Shown here piece by piece: positions 34,266 through 43,184 of a stretch of DNA of 64,000 bases. Under the pieces are notes generated by a model. That model made no database searches. It was not told the origin of the DNA and saw nothing but the letters and a program-made list of their open reading frames with translations. Each line of letters opens with the position of its first letter. Positions within the stretch are counted from its first letter, which is position 1. Location: NCBI GenBank assembly GCA_030428105.1, contig JAUIBE010000004.1, positions 121,104-185,103 of the forward strand, given 5' to 3'. The stretch is from Gammaproteobacteria bacterium (GTDB taxonomy: Bacteria; Pseudomonadota; Gammaproteobacteria; Xanthomonadales; SZUA-36). The translations under genes and the position numbers were made by a program.

Positions 34266-35008
34266 TGGCCAGCGACACCCAGACGGAGTTTCCTGCCCAC
34301 ATCGCGATTGTCATGGACGGCAACGGTCGCTGGGCGCAGCAGCGCTCGCGGCCACGCACCATGGGCCACCAGGCCGGGCAGAAGGCGCTGCGTCGCGTGG
34401 TGGAGCATTGCGGCCGCATCGGCGTCAGGGAACTCACGGTCTTCGCCTTTTCCAGCGAGAACTGGAACCGCCCGGAGAAAGAGGTCAGCCGCCTGATGGA
34501 CCTGTTCATGCGCGCACTCGATCGCGAGGCCAATGAACTGCACCAGAACGGCGTGGCGATTCGATTCATCGGCGACCTTTCAAAATTTTCCCCCGAGTTG
34601 CAGGAAAAGATCCAGGCGGTGCTGGCGCGCACCCCGCAGGATTGCCGCCTGCGATTGAACGTTGCCGCCAATTACGGCGGGCGCTGGGACATCACCAATG
34701 CGGCTCGCGCGCTTGGCGCCGAGATCAAGGCGGGCGCCCTGGACCCAACCGACATCGACGAGGCCCTGTTCGAATCCCAACTGGCCACATCGCCGGGAAG
34801 CTGCCCCGACCTGCTGATCCGCACCGGCGGCGAGACCCGTATCAGCAATTTCCTGCTGTGGCAGGCCGCTTACAGCGAACTGTATTTTTCGCCGGTTCTG
34901 TGGCCCGATTTTGGCCCGGCTGAGATTGATGCCGCCATTTCCGCCTACGCCGCCCGCGAGCGGCGATTCGGCGCCATCCACGAGTCCGCGCAACAGAAGG
35001 CTGGCTGA
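34265..35008 (+). CDS. uppS: undecaprenyl (isoprenyl) diphosphate synthase
   Basis: A 247-residue cis-prenyltransferase making undecaprenyl diphosphate for cell-wall carriers. Catalytic Asp in HIAIVMDGNGRWAQQR, the FAFSSENWNRP segment, and the C-terminal RTGGETRISNFLLWQAAYSE then LYFSPVLWPDF are intact. A GTG start at 34265 overlaps the frr stop by one base; later ATGs would cut into the active site. Confidence 0.96.
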   Translation: MASDTQTEFPAHIAIVMDGNGRWAQQRSRPRTMGHQAGQKALRRVVEHCGRIGVRELTVFAFSSENWNRPEKEVSRLMDLFMRALDREANELHQNGVAIRFIGDLSKFSPELQEKIQAVLARTPQDCRLRLNVAANYGGRWDITNAARALGAEIKAGALDPTDIDEALFESQLATSPGSCPDLLIRTGGETRISNFLLWQAAYSELYFSPVLWPDFGPAEIDAAISAYAARERRFGAIHESAQQKAG

Positions 35009-35015
35009 AACGACC

Positions 35016-35834
35016 ATGCTGAAGCAACGGGTCATTACTGCACTGATACTGGCGCCGCTGGCGCTGGTGTTGATTTTCATCGCCTCGCCGGAGGTCTTTC
35101 GCACCGCCGTGAGCGCCCTGTGGCTGTTGTCCAGCCTGGAATATGCCCGTCTTTCCAACCTGGGAAGGATCGGCACCATCGCGTTGGTCATCGTGCAGGC
35201 CGTGATCTTCCTGCTGCTGTTCAATTACTGGGAAAACCTTTCGCAACTGGCGCTGCCCATGCTGGTGGCAGCCTCGCTCACCTGGTGCCTGATGTTGCTG
35301 CGCCTGGTGACGTTCCGGCCCGGCCAGCCGCCGCCCTTCGGCTATTCCATCCTCGGGTTCGCCTGCTCGGTAGCGAGCATGACTTTCGCCTGGGTGGCGC
35401 TGGTGGCCATCCGTGACCTGCCCCAGGGGCAATTCTGGATCGTCTGCCTGCTGCTGGTGGTGTGGGCGGCGGATATTGGCGGGTATTTTTCCGGTCGCCA
35501 CTTTGGCGGACGAAAACTGGCCCCCGCCGTCAGCCCATCCAAGACCTGGGCGGGCTTTTGGGGTGGCCTGGTGTTTTCCGTGGTGGTGGCCGTGGTTTTC
35601 GCCTGGCTCGCCCCGGTGAGCGCCGAAAACCTGGCCGCAATCGGCCTGTTGGCCGCCGTGACCATGGCGTTCTCAGTCGGCGGCGACCTGTTTATCAGCC
35701 TGCAAAAGCGCACCCTGGGCCTGAAAGACACCGGCAACCTGCTGCCCGGCCACGGTGGCCTGCTCGACCGTTTCGACAGCCTGGTCGCGGCATCGCCGTT
35801 CTTCGCGCTTGGGCTGGTGTTCCTGGGCAACTGA
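35016..35834 (+). CDS. cdsA: phosphatidate cytidylyltransferase
   Basis: A 272-residue inner-membrane enzyme that makes CDP-diacylglycerol for phospholipid synthesis. Seven or eight hydrophobic helices and the C-terminal family signature (SPSKTWAGFWGGLVFS ... DLFISLQKRTLGLKDTGNLL, PGHGGLLDRFDSLVAASPFF). The ATG at 35016, 7 bases after uppS, fits the start MLKQRVITALILAPLALVL; the longer upstream frame overlaps uppS. Confidence 0.95.
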   Translation: MLKQRVITALILAPLALVLIFIASPEVFRTAVSALWLLSSLEYARLSNLGRIGTIALVIVQAVIFLLLFNYWENLSQLALPMLVAASLTWCLMLLRLVTFRPGQPPPFGYSILGFACSVASMTFAWVALVAIRDLPQGQFWIVCLLLVVWAADIGGYFSGRHFGGRKLAPAVSPSKTWAGFWGGLVFSVVVAVVFAWLAPVSAENLAAIGLLAAVTMAFSVGGDLFISLQKRTLGLKDTGNLLPGHGGLLDRFDSLVAASPFFALGLVFLGN

Positions 35835-35841
35835 GGGCGGC

Positions 35842-37053
35842 GTGGACCATTCCCAGCAAAGGCGCGCCATCACCGTGCTCGGCGCTACCGGCTCAGTCGG
35901 CGAGAGCACCCTGGATGTCATTGCGCGCAATCCTGATCGTTTCGAGGTAATCGCCCTCACCGCCCACCGCAATGTCGAGGACCTGGCGCGCCACTGCGCG
36001 CGCTTCAACGCCCGCTATGCAGTAATCAGTGACGCCACCAGGCTGGAAGCCCTGCGCTCGGCGCTGGCCCACCATGGCGCGACTGCGGAAGCGCAAGCTG
36101 GCCCGCAGGCGCTGCTCGATGCGGTGGCCCACCCCGAGGTGCAGGTGGTGATGTCGGCCATCGTCGGCGCAGCCGGCCTGGCGCCTACCTTGCTTGCCGC
36201 CGAGCGCGGCCTCACCCTGCTGCTGGCCAACAAGGAATCAGTGGTGATCGCCGGCCAGTTGTTGATGGACGCCGCCAGGACCTCGGGCGCGAAAATCCTG
36301 CCGGTGGACTCCGAGCACAACGCCGTATTCCAGGCCCTGCCCGCACGGTTCGATCCGCTGCACCCGGAAGCGCTGGCCACGTGCGGAGTGGAGAAGATTA
36401 TCCTGACCGCGTCAGGCGGGCCGTTTCGTGATACGCCTGCAGCGGAACTGGAAAAAGTGACCCCCGAGCAGGCCTGCGCCCACCCCAACTGGGACATGGG
36501 ACGCAAGATCTCGGTGGATTCGGCCACCCTGATGAACAAGGGCCTGGAACTGATCGAGGCCCACTGGCTGTTCGGCGCCCGGCCCGACCAGCTCGAGGTG
36601 CTGATCCATCCGCAGAGCATCGTTCATTCGATGGTTTGCTACCTGGACGGCTCGGTGCTGGCGCAGATGGGTACCCCGGACATGCGCACCCCGATCGCCC
36701 ACACCCTGGCCTGGCCTGATCGCTGCGAGGCCGGCGTCGAGCGCCTCGACCTGGCCAGCGCGGGCCAACTGTCTTTCTCGGCCCCCGATACCAATCGCTT
36801 CCCTGCCCTCAACCTGGCTTACGAGGCGATGAAAGTGGGCCGCAGCGCCCCCATAACTCTGAACGCCGCCAACGAAATTGCTGTCGAACGTTTCCTGCAG
36901 GGCGCAATCGGCTTTAACCGGATCGCGGCTATTGTCAGCCGCGTGCTGGATGAAACGCCGACAGAGGAGATTCGAAGTATTGAAGACATCATGCAACATG
37001 ACCACCGGGTGCGTGCGCGCGCGCTGGAACACTGCGCCGGCGAGGAGCGCTGA
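35842..37053 (+). CDS. dxr: 1-deoxy-D-xylulose 5-phosphate reductoisomerase
   Basis: A 403-residue NADPH enzyme making 2-C-methyl-D-erythritol 4-phosphate in the MEP isoprenoid route. NADPH loop ITVLGATGSVGESTLDVIAR, ANKESVVIAGQLLMDAA, metal and substrate motifs LPVDSEHNAVFQALP, TASGGPFRDTP, HPNWDMGRKISVDSATLMNK and LELIEAHWLFGARPDQLEVL. I chose GTG 35842 (GAGGGCGGC just before it), since the earlier frame lies in cdsA. It shares its isoprenoid theme with uppS upstream. Confidence 0.96.
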   Translation: MDHSQQRRAITVLGATGSVGESTLDVIARNPDRFEVIALTAHRNVEDLARHCARFNARYAVISDATRLEALRSALAHHGATAEAQAGPQALLDAVAHPEVQVVMSAIVGAAGLAPTLLAAERGLTLLLANKESVVIAGQLLMDAARTSGAKILPVDSEHNAVFQALPARFDPLHPEALATCGVEKIILTASGGPFRDTPAAELEKVTPEQACAHPNWDMGRKISVDSATLMNKGLELIEAHWLFGARPDQLEVLIHPQSIVHSMVCYLDGSVLAQMGTPDMRTPIAHTLAWPDRCEAGVERLDLASAGQLSFSAPDTNRFPALNLAYEAMKVGRSAPITLNAANEIAVERFLQGAIGFNRIAAIVSRVLDETPTEEIRSIEDIMQHDHRVRARALEHCAGEER

Positions 37054-37055
37054 TC

Positions 37056-38429
37056 ATGCTTGAGGTTCTCAGTTCAGTCTGGTGGCTCATCGTGGTGCTG
37101 GGCGTGCTGGTCACGTTTCATGAATTTGGCCACTACTGGGTAGCGCGCCGCTGCGGCGTCAAGGTTCTTCGCTTCTCGGTAGGCTTCGGCCGCCCCCTGT
37201 GGTCGCGCATGGGCCGCGACGGCACCGAGTACCAGGTCGCCGCGCTGCCACTGGGCGGCTATGTGAAGCTGCTGGATACCCGCGAGCGCGAGGTGTCTCC
37301 CGCCGAACAGCCGATGGCGATGGACAACAAACCGCCCTGGCAGAAAATCCTCATCCTGCTGGCGGGGCCGGTCTTCAACCTGGTTTTCGCGGTGTTCGCT
37401 TTCTGGCTGATGTTCATGGTGGGCATTCCCCAGGCCAAGCCGCTGGTCGGCGAGGTAAGCGGCCTGGCGGCTGAAGCGGGCATTCCCGCCAACAGCGAAA
37501 TCATCGCGGTTGAGGGCGAGCGCACCGCGGGCTGGCAACACGCCCACCTGGCGTTGATGACTCAAGCGCTCGATCGCGAACCCACCCGCCTGACCGTGGT
37601 TTCTGAAGACGGCGCGGAATCCGAGTACCTGCTTGAACTCAACCGCCTGCCGGACAGCTTCAAGGAAGAAAACACCCTGGAAGAAATCGGTATCGAGCCG
37701 TGGCGTCCGCGCATTCCCGCACTGGTGGGCAGCGTTGGCGAAGACAGCGCGGCCGAGCGCGCGGGCATCCAGGAAGGCGACCTGATCCTCGAGATTGGCG
37801 GTGAAACGGTGCCCGACTGGGCCATGATCGGGCCGCTGGTGCAGCAGCACGGCTACGCCGGAGAGCCCCTGGCCGTAACGGTTGAACGCAACGGCGCCCC
37901 GCTTGAACTCAGCGTTCGCCCCACCAGCGACGGCAGCGGCAACTCCGGCCGGTTGATCCTGGGGGTGAGCAACGCGCCGCCCGACGAGGCGACCATCGCG
38001 GCCTGGGAAGCCAGCCGTATCGTGGTGCGCTACGGCCCGCTGGAGGGCATTCCCCAGGCATTCCACGAAACCTGGCGACTAACCACCTCGACCCTGGGGC
38101 TGCTGGGCCGCATGATTACCGGCAAGGCCTCGGTGCGAAACCTGTCGGGCCCCATCACCATTGCCCAGTTCGCCAATGACTCGGCGCGCCTGGGGCTTTC
38201 CAACTTCCTGTTTTTCATGGGGCTGATCAGCCTCAGCCTGGGAATACTCAACCTGCTGCCCATCCCGGTGCTGGATGGAGGCCACATCGTTTTTTACCTG
38301 ATAGAATGGGCCAAAGGCAGCCCGGTGTCTGAACAGGTTCAGGTAGCCGGGCAATATTTTGGACTGATGGCGCTGGCCGCCCTGATGGGCCTGGCCTTCG
38401 TTAACGATATTTTACGGCTGTTCGGATAG
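37056..38429 (+). CDS. rseP: RIP zinc metalloprotease RseP (site-2 protease)
   Basis: A 457-residue intramembrane protease that cuts anti-sigma factor RseA in the envelope stress response. Zinc motif HEFGH (His22, Glu23, His26) in the first helix, second ligand motif LPIPVLDGGHIVFYLIEWAK near the C-terminus, and two PDZ domains between (LVGEVSGLAAEAGIPANSEI and LVGSVGEDSAAERAGIQEGD). It starts two bases after dxr. Length and domain order match the E. coli protein (450). Confidence 0.97.
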   Translation: MLEVLSSVWWLIVVLGVLVTFHEFGHYWVARRCGVKVLRFSVGFGRPLWSRMGRDGTEYQVAALPLGGYVKLLDTREREVSPAEQPMAMDNKPPWQKILILLAGPVFNLVFAVFAFWLMFMVGIPQAKPLVGEVSGLAAEAGIPANSEIIAVEGERTAGWQHAHLALMTQALDREPTRLTVVSEDGAESEYLLELNRLPDSFKEENTLEEIGIEPWRPRIPALVGSVGEDSAAERAGIQEGDLILEIGGETVPDWAMIGPLVQQHGYAGEPLAVTVERNGAPLELSVRPTSDGSGNSGRLILGVSNAPPDEATIAAWEASRIVVRYGPLEGIPQAFHETWRLTTSTLGLLGRMITGKASVRNLSGPITIAQFANDSARLGLSNFLFFMGLISLSLGILNLLPIPVLDGGHIVFYLIEWAKGSPVSEQVQVAGQYFGLMALAALMGLAFVNDILRLFG

Positions 38430-38482
38430 ACTCCGCGCCTCGTGTCCAATCGCGAGCAAAACGCCGTTTCGGAAAGGCTTCA

Positions 38483-40933
38483 ATGACAAGAATTATGGCC
38501 CTGGTTCTGGGCTGCCTGGTTTGGGCCAGTACGGCCCAGGCAGCGGAACCGTTTACCATCGCCGACATCCGGGTTGAAGGTCTTCAGAGAATTTCTGAAG
38601 GCACCATTTTCAATTACCTGCCGATTGACCCGGGCGACACGCTGACGGCTTCCAATACCCGCTCGGCCATCCGCGAGCTGTACGCCACTGGTTTCTTCCA
38701 GGACATCAGTTTCCGCCGCGACGGCAACATCCTGGTGATCGACGTGCGCGAGCGCCCGGCCATCGCCAGCATTACGCTCAGCGGTAACAAGGCCATCAAG
38801 GAAGAGGAACTGCGCCGCGTGCTGTTCGACGTGGGCCTCTCCGAGGGCGAGGTATACGACCAGCAGGTGCTAGACCGCCTGCAGCAGGAAATGGTCAAGC
38901 AATATTTCAGCCAGGGCCGCTACGCGGTCTCGGTAGACACCCGCGTTACCGAACTGGAACGCAACCGCGTGCTGATCGCCATTGTTATTGACGAGGGCAA
39001 GGTGGCCCAGATCAAGCACATCAATATCGTCGGCAACACCGTGTTCACAGACGAGGAAATCACCGAAGGCTTCGATTCAGCCATCGCCCCGTTCTGGAAA
39101 TTCTGGACCAAGGAAGACCAGTACTCGCGCGAAAAACTCTCGGGTGATGTCGAGATCCTGCGCAGCTACTATCTCGACCGCGGCTACGTCGATTTCAACG
39201 TTGAATCCACCCAGGTTTCCATCAGCCCCGACAAGCGCGACATCTACATCACCGCCAACATCGTCGAGGGCGATGTGTACAGCGTCGAGGACGTACAGAT
39301 TACCGGCGACATGGTGATTGACGCGGGCACCCTTGAGCGCCTGATCGTCATCGACAGCGGACAGATTTTCTCGCGCCGGCAGATCGAACAGAGTGTCGAC
39401 AACATCACTTCGGTGCTTTCCAACATTGGCTATGCTTTCGCCAACGTCAACCCGATTACCGATGTCGACCGCGATAACCGCCTGGTATCCATTAATTTCT
39501 ACGTCGATCCCGGCAAGCGCGTTTACGTGCGCCGCATCCAGTTTGTCGGCAACTCCAAGTCGAAAGACGAAGTGCTGCGCCGCGAAATGCGCCAGTTCGA
39601 GGGCGCCTGGTTTTCGCAGGCCGCCATCGATCGCTCACGGGTACGCATGCAGCGCCTGGCCTACTTCGAAACAGTCGAGGTTGAAACCCCGGCGGTTCCC
39701 GGCACCGACGACCAGGTGGACGTGATCATCACCGTGCAGGAACGACCTGCAGGCAGCTTCACCGTTGGCCTGGGTTACTCGCAGGTTCAGAACCTGATCG
39801 CCTCGCTGAGCATCGAGCAGGACAACTTCCTGGGCAGTGGCAAGCGCCTCGGCCTGGGTATTTCGCACAGCTCCATTCTTTCAAGCGTCAACATTTCCTA
39901 CGACAACCCGTACTGGACCGAGGACGGGGTTAGCCGCGGTTTCTACGCGCGCTTCCAGGAATTTGACCAGGCCGCCGCCAACATTTCGGCGTTTACCAGT
40001 AGTGAGTGGGCGCTGGGTGGAACCGTTGGTATCCCGGTCACCGAGATTGACTACCTGCGAACCAACCTTGGCTACCGCAGCTCGGACCTCAACATCGGCA
40101 CACCCGACTGCCTGGAATTTGACGACGACGGCACCACCTGTCTCGAGGTTGGGCTGGTTCCAACCCCCAACGAGCCGCTGTCGCACTCGCTCGATTTCAA
40201 CGGCGACGGCGTGCTTTCACCCGATGAGCGCGAGTTCAACACCTGGGACTGGGCGGTTTCGTGGACACGCGACAGCCGTAACCACTTCCTCAATCCGTCT
40301 CGCGGTTCGGCGCAATCACTGACGCTTTCCACCTCGCTGCCGGGCAGCACGCGCGAGTACTACAAGCTGGTTTACCGCGGCGCCAAGTACTTCCCGGTGT
40401 GGCGTGGGCTGGTGTTCGCCGTCAAGGGCAACCTGGGTTACGGCGACGCCTACGACAGCTATGACGAAGAATCGATGGCCGAAGGCGTCGATCCGGTTAT
40501 CGTGCCCGGCCAGGAAGGCCGTTGTGACCCCACCGATGTAATCGGCCTGGACACCGGCCTGCCGTTCTACGAGCACTTCTACTCGGGTGGCGTGCGTGAC
40601 CTGCGCGGTTACGACGACAACACCCTGGGCCCCAAGGATCCGTTCTGCCGTTCGGTGGGTGGTGACTTCAAGGTGGGCGCAGGCGTGGAACTGGCCTTCC
40701 CGTTCGCGATCGCCGGCCAGTCGGGCACCCGCCTGGCGCTGTTTGTCGATACCGGTTACGTGTACGAAAACCTCGATGCCTTCGACGCCGACAAGCTGCG
40801 CGGCTCGGCCGGCATCTCGGTCACCTGGGAAGCGCCAATTGGCCCCATCGTGATCAGCTACGCGTTCCCGTTCAACGATCGTCCGGGTGACCGTACCGAA
40901 GACCTGCAGTTCTCCTTCGGCACCACGTTCTAA
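38483..40933 (+). CDS. bamA: outer membrane protein assembly factor BamA
   Basis: The 816-residue core of the beta-barrel assembly machine. Signal peptide MTRIMALVLGCLVWASTAQA, five POTRA domains (about 22-425) and a 16-strand barrel ending FSFGTTF with a terminal aromatic. Loop 6 motif is present as RDLRGYDDNTLGPKD. Unusual: an extracellular-loop segment at residues about 540-585 has a Cys pair (Cys543, Cys553) and an EF-hand-like loop DFNGDGVLSPDE (571-582). It follows rseP and precedes skp in the usual order. Confidence 0.97.
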   Translation: MTRIMALVLGCLVWASTAQAAEPFTIADIRVEGLQRISEGTIFNYLPIDPGDTLTASNTRSAIRELYATGFFQDISFRRDGNILVIDVRERPAIASITLSGNKAIKEEELRRVLFDVGLSEGEVYDQQVLDRLQQEMVKQYFSQGRYAVSVDTRVTELERNRVLIAIVIDEGKVAQIKHINIVGNTVFTDEEITEGFDSAIAPFWKFWTKEDQYSREKLSGDVEILRSYYLDRGYVDFNVESTQVSISPDKRDIYITANIVEGDVYSVEDVQITGDMVIDAGTLERLIVIDSGQIFSRRQIEQSVDNITSVLSNIGYAFANVNPITDVDRDNRLVSINFYVDPGKRVYVRRIQFVGNSKSKDEVLRREMRQFEGAWFSQAAIDRSRVRMQRLAYFETVEVETPAVPGTDDQVDVIITVQERPAGSFTVGLGYSQVQNLIASLSIEQDNFLGSGKRLGLGISHSSILSSVNISYDNPYWTEDGVSRGFYARFQEFDQAAANISAFTSSEWALGGTVGIPVTEIDYLRTNLGYRSSDLNIGTPDCLEFDDDGTTCLEVGLVPTPNEPLSHSLDFNGDGVLSPDEREFNTWDWAVSWTRDSRNHFLNPSRGSAQSLTLSTSLPGSTREYYKLVYRGAKYFPVWRGLVFAVKGNLGYGDAYDSYDEESMAEGVDPVIVPGQEGRCDPTDVIGLDTGLPFYEHFYSGGVRDLRGYDDNTLGPKDPFCRSVGGDFKVGAGVELAFPFAIAGQSGTRLALFVDTGYVYENLDAFDADKLRGSAGISVTWEAPIGPIVISYAFPFNDRPGDRTEDLQFSFGTTF

Positions 40934-40944
40934 AATGAGCAAGA

Positions 40945-41034
40945 TGGGCCATCCCTGGCCCACTTGCATCTCGGTTTAGAAAAGCGTGGTTTTCAAAACC
41001 ACGCGGCCAAAGGCCGTAGGCCCATCCATGGGCC
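40945..41034 (+). terminator. cluster of three hairpins after bamA
   Basis: TGGGCCA-TCCC-TGGCCCA (40945-40962), GCGTGGTTTT-C-AAAACCACGC (40984-41004) and GGCCCAT-CC-ATGGGCC (41019-41034). The first is followed by GGTTT and may be a weak terminator; the second is a perfect 21-base palindrome. They separate bamA from skp and may reduce read-through or protect mRNA ends. Confidence 0.6.
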
Positions 41035-41094
41035 AAACCCCGCGACCCGCCTTATTGGCAAATTGGTAGATGAAACCGGGCGTTGCGGTGTATT

Positions 41095-41649
41095 ATGGCA
41101 ACCATGCGGAGGTGTGCCCGGGATAAGTTGTGCCCGTTGTTTGTCGTGCTTGTGTGCATGGCAACGGGCGCTATTGCCCAGGCGCAGGAAGTACGCATCG
41201 GCTATGTCGACATGAAACGCGTGCTCGATAACGCGCCGCAGGTGGTCGCCGGCCGTGCCGTACTTGACCAGGAATTCCGCGCCCGCAACGACGCCATAGC
41301 GCTGGACGAATCCCGCCTGAGCCTGATGGAAAGCCAACTCGCCCAGGCCGATATGACCTCCGACAACTACCGCAGCCTGGAGCGCGAAGCGCTGGAGCTT
41401 CGGCGTAATGTTGAGCGCCGCAAGGAAGACCTGCGTGATGAACTCTCCTTCCGCCGCACCGAGGAAGTGCAGCGCCTGGAAGAGCAGATCAACCTGGCGG
41501 TGCAGGAAATCGCCGAACGCAACGGCTACGACCTGATCATCTCCAGCCCGGTGGTATACGCCAGTTCCGACCTCGACATCACCGAGCTGATCCTCGAGCA
41601 ACTGGAGGCCGAGTTCGCGGCCGACCAGCTTGAGTTTGGCAGCAACTGA
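41095..41649 (+). CDS. skp: OmpH/Skp family periplasmic chaperone
   Basis: A 184-residue chaperone that carries unfolded outer-membrane proteins to BamA. Signal peptide (about residues 5-31, ending GAIAQAQ), then IGYVDMKRVLDNAPQ, a long charged coiled coil and the C-terminal IAERNGYDLIISSPVVYASS with ITELILEQL. The start is uncertain: ATG 41095 or ATG 41104 both give good signal peptides, with no clear ribosome-binding site. Confidence 0.93.
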   Translation: MATMRRCARDKLCPLFVVLVCMATGAIAQAQEVRIGYVDMKRVLDNAPQVVAGRAVLDQEFRARNDAIALDESRLSLMESQLAQADMTSDNYRSLEREALELRRNVERRKEDLRDELSFRRTEEVQRLEEQINLAVQEIAERNGYDLIISSPVVYASSDLDITELILEQLEAEFAADQLEFGSN

Positions 41650-41653
41650 TTCC

Positions 41654-42709
41654 GTGAAGTTACGGGAGCTGGCTGAACAATTCGGCCTGGAACTGCGCGG
41701 TGATCCTGAACACCAGGTTGACGGGGTAGGCACCCTGGAGGGCGCGACGCCCTCTCAAATCAGCTTCCTGGCCAACCCCAGCTACGCCACGCAACTGGAA
41801 CACACCGCCGCCGGCGCCGTGGTAGTCGCCGAGGCCAACGCCGCACAGTGCAAAGGCAACGCACTGATCGCCGACGACCCCTACCTGGCCTACGCGCGCA
41901 TCGCCACGCTGTTTGACCATCGGCCTGCGGCGCCAGCAGGGATTCACCCCAGCGCCGTCATCGACCCGCAAGCCAGCATCGCTGAAAACGTAAGCATCGG
42001 CGCAAATGTAGTTGTAGGCGCCGGCAGCGAGATCGCTGAGGGCTGCACCCTGCACCCTGGCGTGGTGGTGGGCACAGACTGCCGGCTTGGCCCGGGTTGC
42101 CTGCTGTATCCAAACGTCACCCTGTCGCACGGTGTGCGCCTGGGGGCCCGTGTCATTCTTCACCCCGGCGTGGTGATCGGCGCTGATGGCTTCGGCATTG
42201 CTTTCGCCAGGACAAACGATGGCGGCCACTGGGAAAAAGTACCTCAACTCGGCGGTGTGTCGCTGGGCGACGATTGCGAGATCGGCGCCAACAGCTGCAT
42301 CGACCGCGGCGCCGTGGAAGACACCGTCCTCGAAGAAGATGTGCGTGTCGATAACCTGGTGCAGATCGGCCACAATGTGCGCATCGGCGCGCATACCGCC
42401 ATAGCCGGGGGCGCAGCCATTGCCGGCAGCGCCCGCATCGGTCGCTACTGCCTGCTGGCGGGGCGGTCAGGCGTAAACGGCCATGTCACCATTGCAGACC
42501 GCACCACCATCGGCGCCGACAGCAACGTCATGAAGGACGTGACGGAACCGGGCACCACCTGGAACAGCAACCTGCCGGCGCAACCCATGGTGCGCTGGCA
42601 ACGAATTTTCGCCAGCCTGTTACGGCTGGAGCAACTGAACAAACGCATTCGAACACTGGAAAAAGCCCAGGCACAGACCAACACGGGGAACAGCGAAGAC
42701 AATGACTGA
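41654..42709 (+). CDS. lpxD: UDP-3-O-(3-hydroxyacyl)glucosamine N-acyltransferase
   Basis: A 351-residue lipid A enzyme adding the N-linked acyl chain. It has the N-terminal uridine-binding domain (VKLRELAEQFGLELRGDPEH), many hexapeptide repeats from about residue 100 to 310 and the catalytic His region of the left-handed helix (GADGFGIAFARTNDGGHWEK, GANSCIDRGAVEDTVLEEDV). GTG 41654 starts 4 bases after skp; a TTG at 41630 would overlap skp. It overlaps fabZ by 8 bases. Confidence 0.95.
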   Translation: MKLRELAEQFGLELRGDPEHQVDGVGTLEGATPSQISFLANPSYATQLEHTAAGAVVVAEANAAQCKGNALIADDPYLAYARIATLFDHRPAAPAGIHPSAVIDPQASIAENVSIGANVVVGAGSEIAEGCTLHPGVVVGTDCRLGPGCLLYPNVTLSHGVRLGARVILHPGVVIGADGFGIAFARTNDGGHWEKVPQLGGVSLGDDCEIGANSCIDRGAVEDTVLEEDVRVDNLVQIGHNVRIGAHTAIAGGAAIAGSARIGRYCLLAGRSGVNGHVTIADRTTIGADSNVMKDVTEPGTTWNSNLPAQPMVRWQRIFASLLRLEQLNKRIRTLEKAQAQTNTGNSEDND

Positions 42710-43184
42710 CAACAGCACAAGCGAAACCATCACCCTGGGGCCCGTCGAAGCCCAGCAAATCATGGAATACCTGCCACACCGGTATCCCTTCCTGCTGATC
42801 GACCGGGTACTCAAGGTGGAACTGGGTGAAACCAAGAAAGCCGTTGCGGTAAAGAACGTGACCATGAACGAGCCGTTCTTTACCGGCCACTTCCCCAACA
42901 ACCCGGTGATGCCGGGCGTGCTGATCATCGAGGCCATGGCCCAGGCGGCCGGCATGCTCGCCCATTTGGCGGCGGAAACCGAGGGCAAGAAGGGCGAGCT
43001 GTACTACCTGGTGAAGGTGGACAACGCGCGCTTCAGCCAGGTGGTTTCGCCGGGCGACCAGTTGATCCTGGAAGTGGAGCAAAAGCGCATCATGCGCGGC
43101 ATGGGGCAGTACGTGTGCGAGGCCTACGTCGATGGCAAAAAGGTCTCTTCCTGCGAAATTCTATGCTCGGGGCGCAAAGGATGA
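42702..43184 (+). CDS. fabZ: 3-hydroxyacyl-ACP dehydratase FabZ
   Basis: A 160-residue hot-dog-fold dehydratase of fatty acid synthesis. Signature HRYPFLLIDRVLKVE and the active-site His/Glu in EPFFTGHFPNNPVMPGVLII then EAMAQAAGMLAH. It sits between lpxD and lpxA as usual, overlapping both, which balances fatty acid and lipid A production. Confidence 0.97.
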   Translation: MTDNSTSETITLGPVEAQQIMEYLPHRYPFLLIDRVLKVELGETKKAVAVKNVTMNEPFFTGHFPNNPVMPGVLIIEAMAQAAGMLAHLAAETEGKKGELYYLVKVDNARFSQVVSPGDQLILEVEQKRIMRGMGQYVCEAYVDGKKVSSCEILCSGRKG

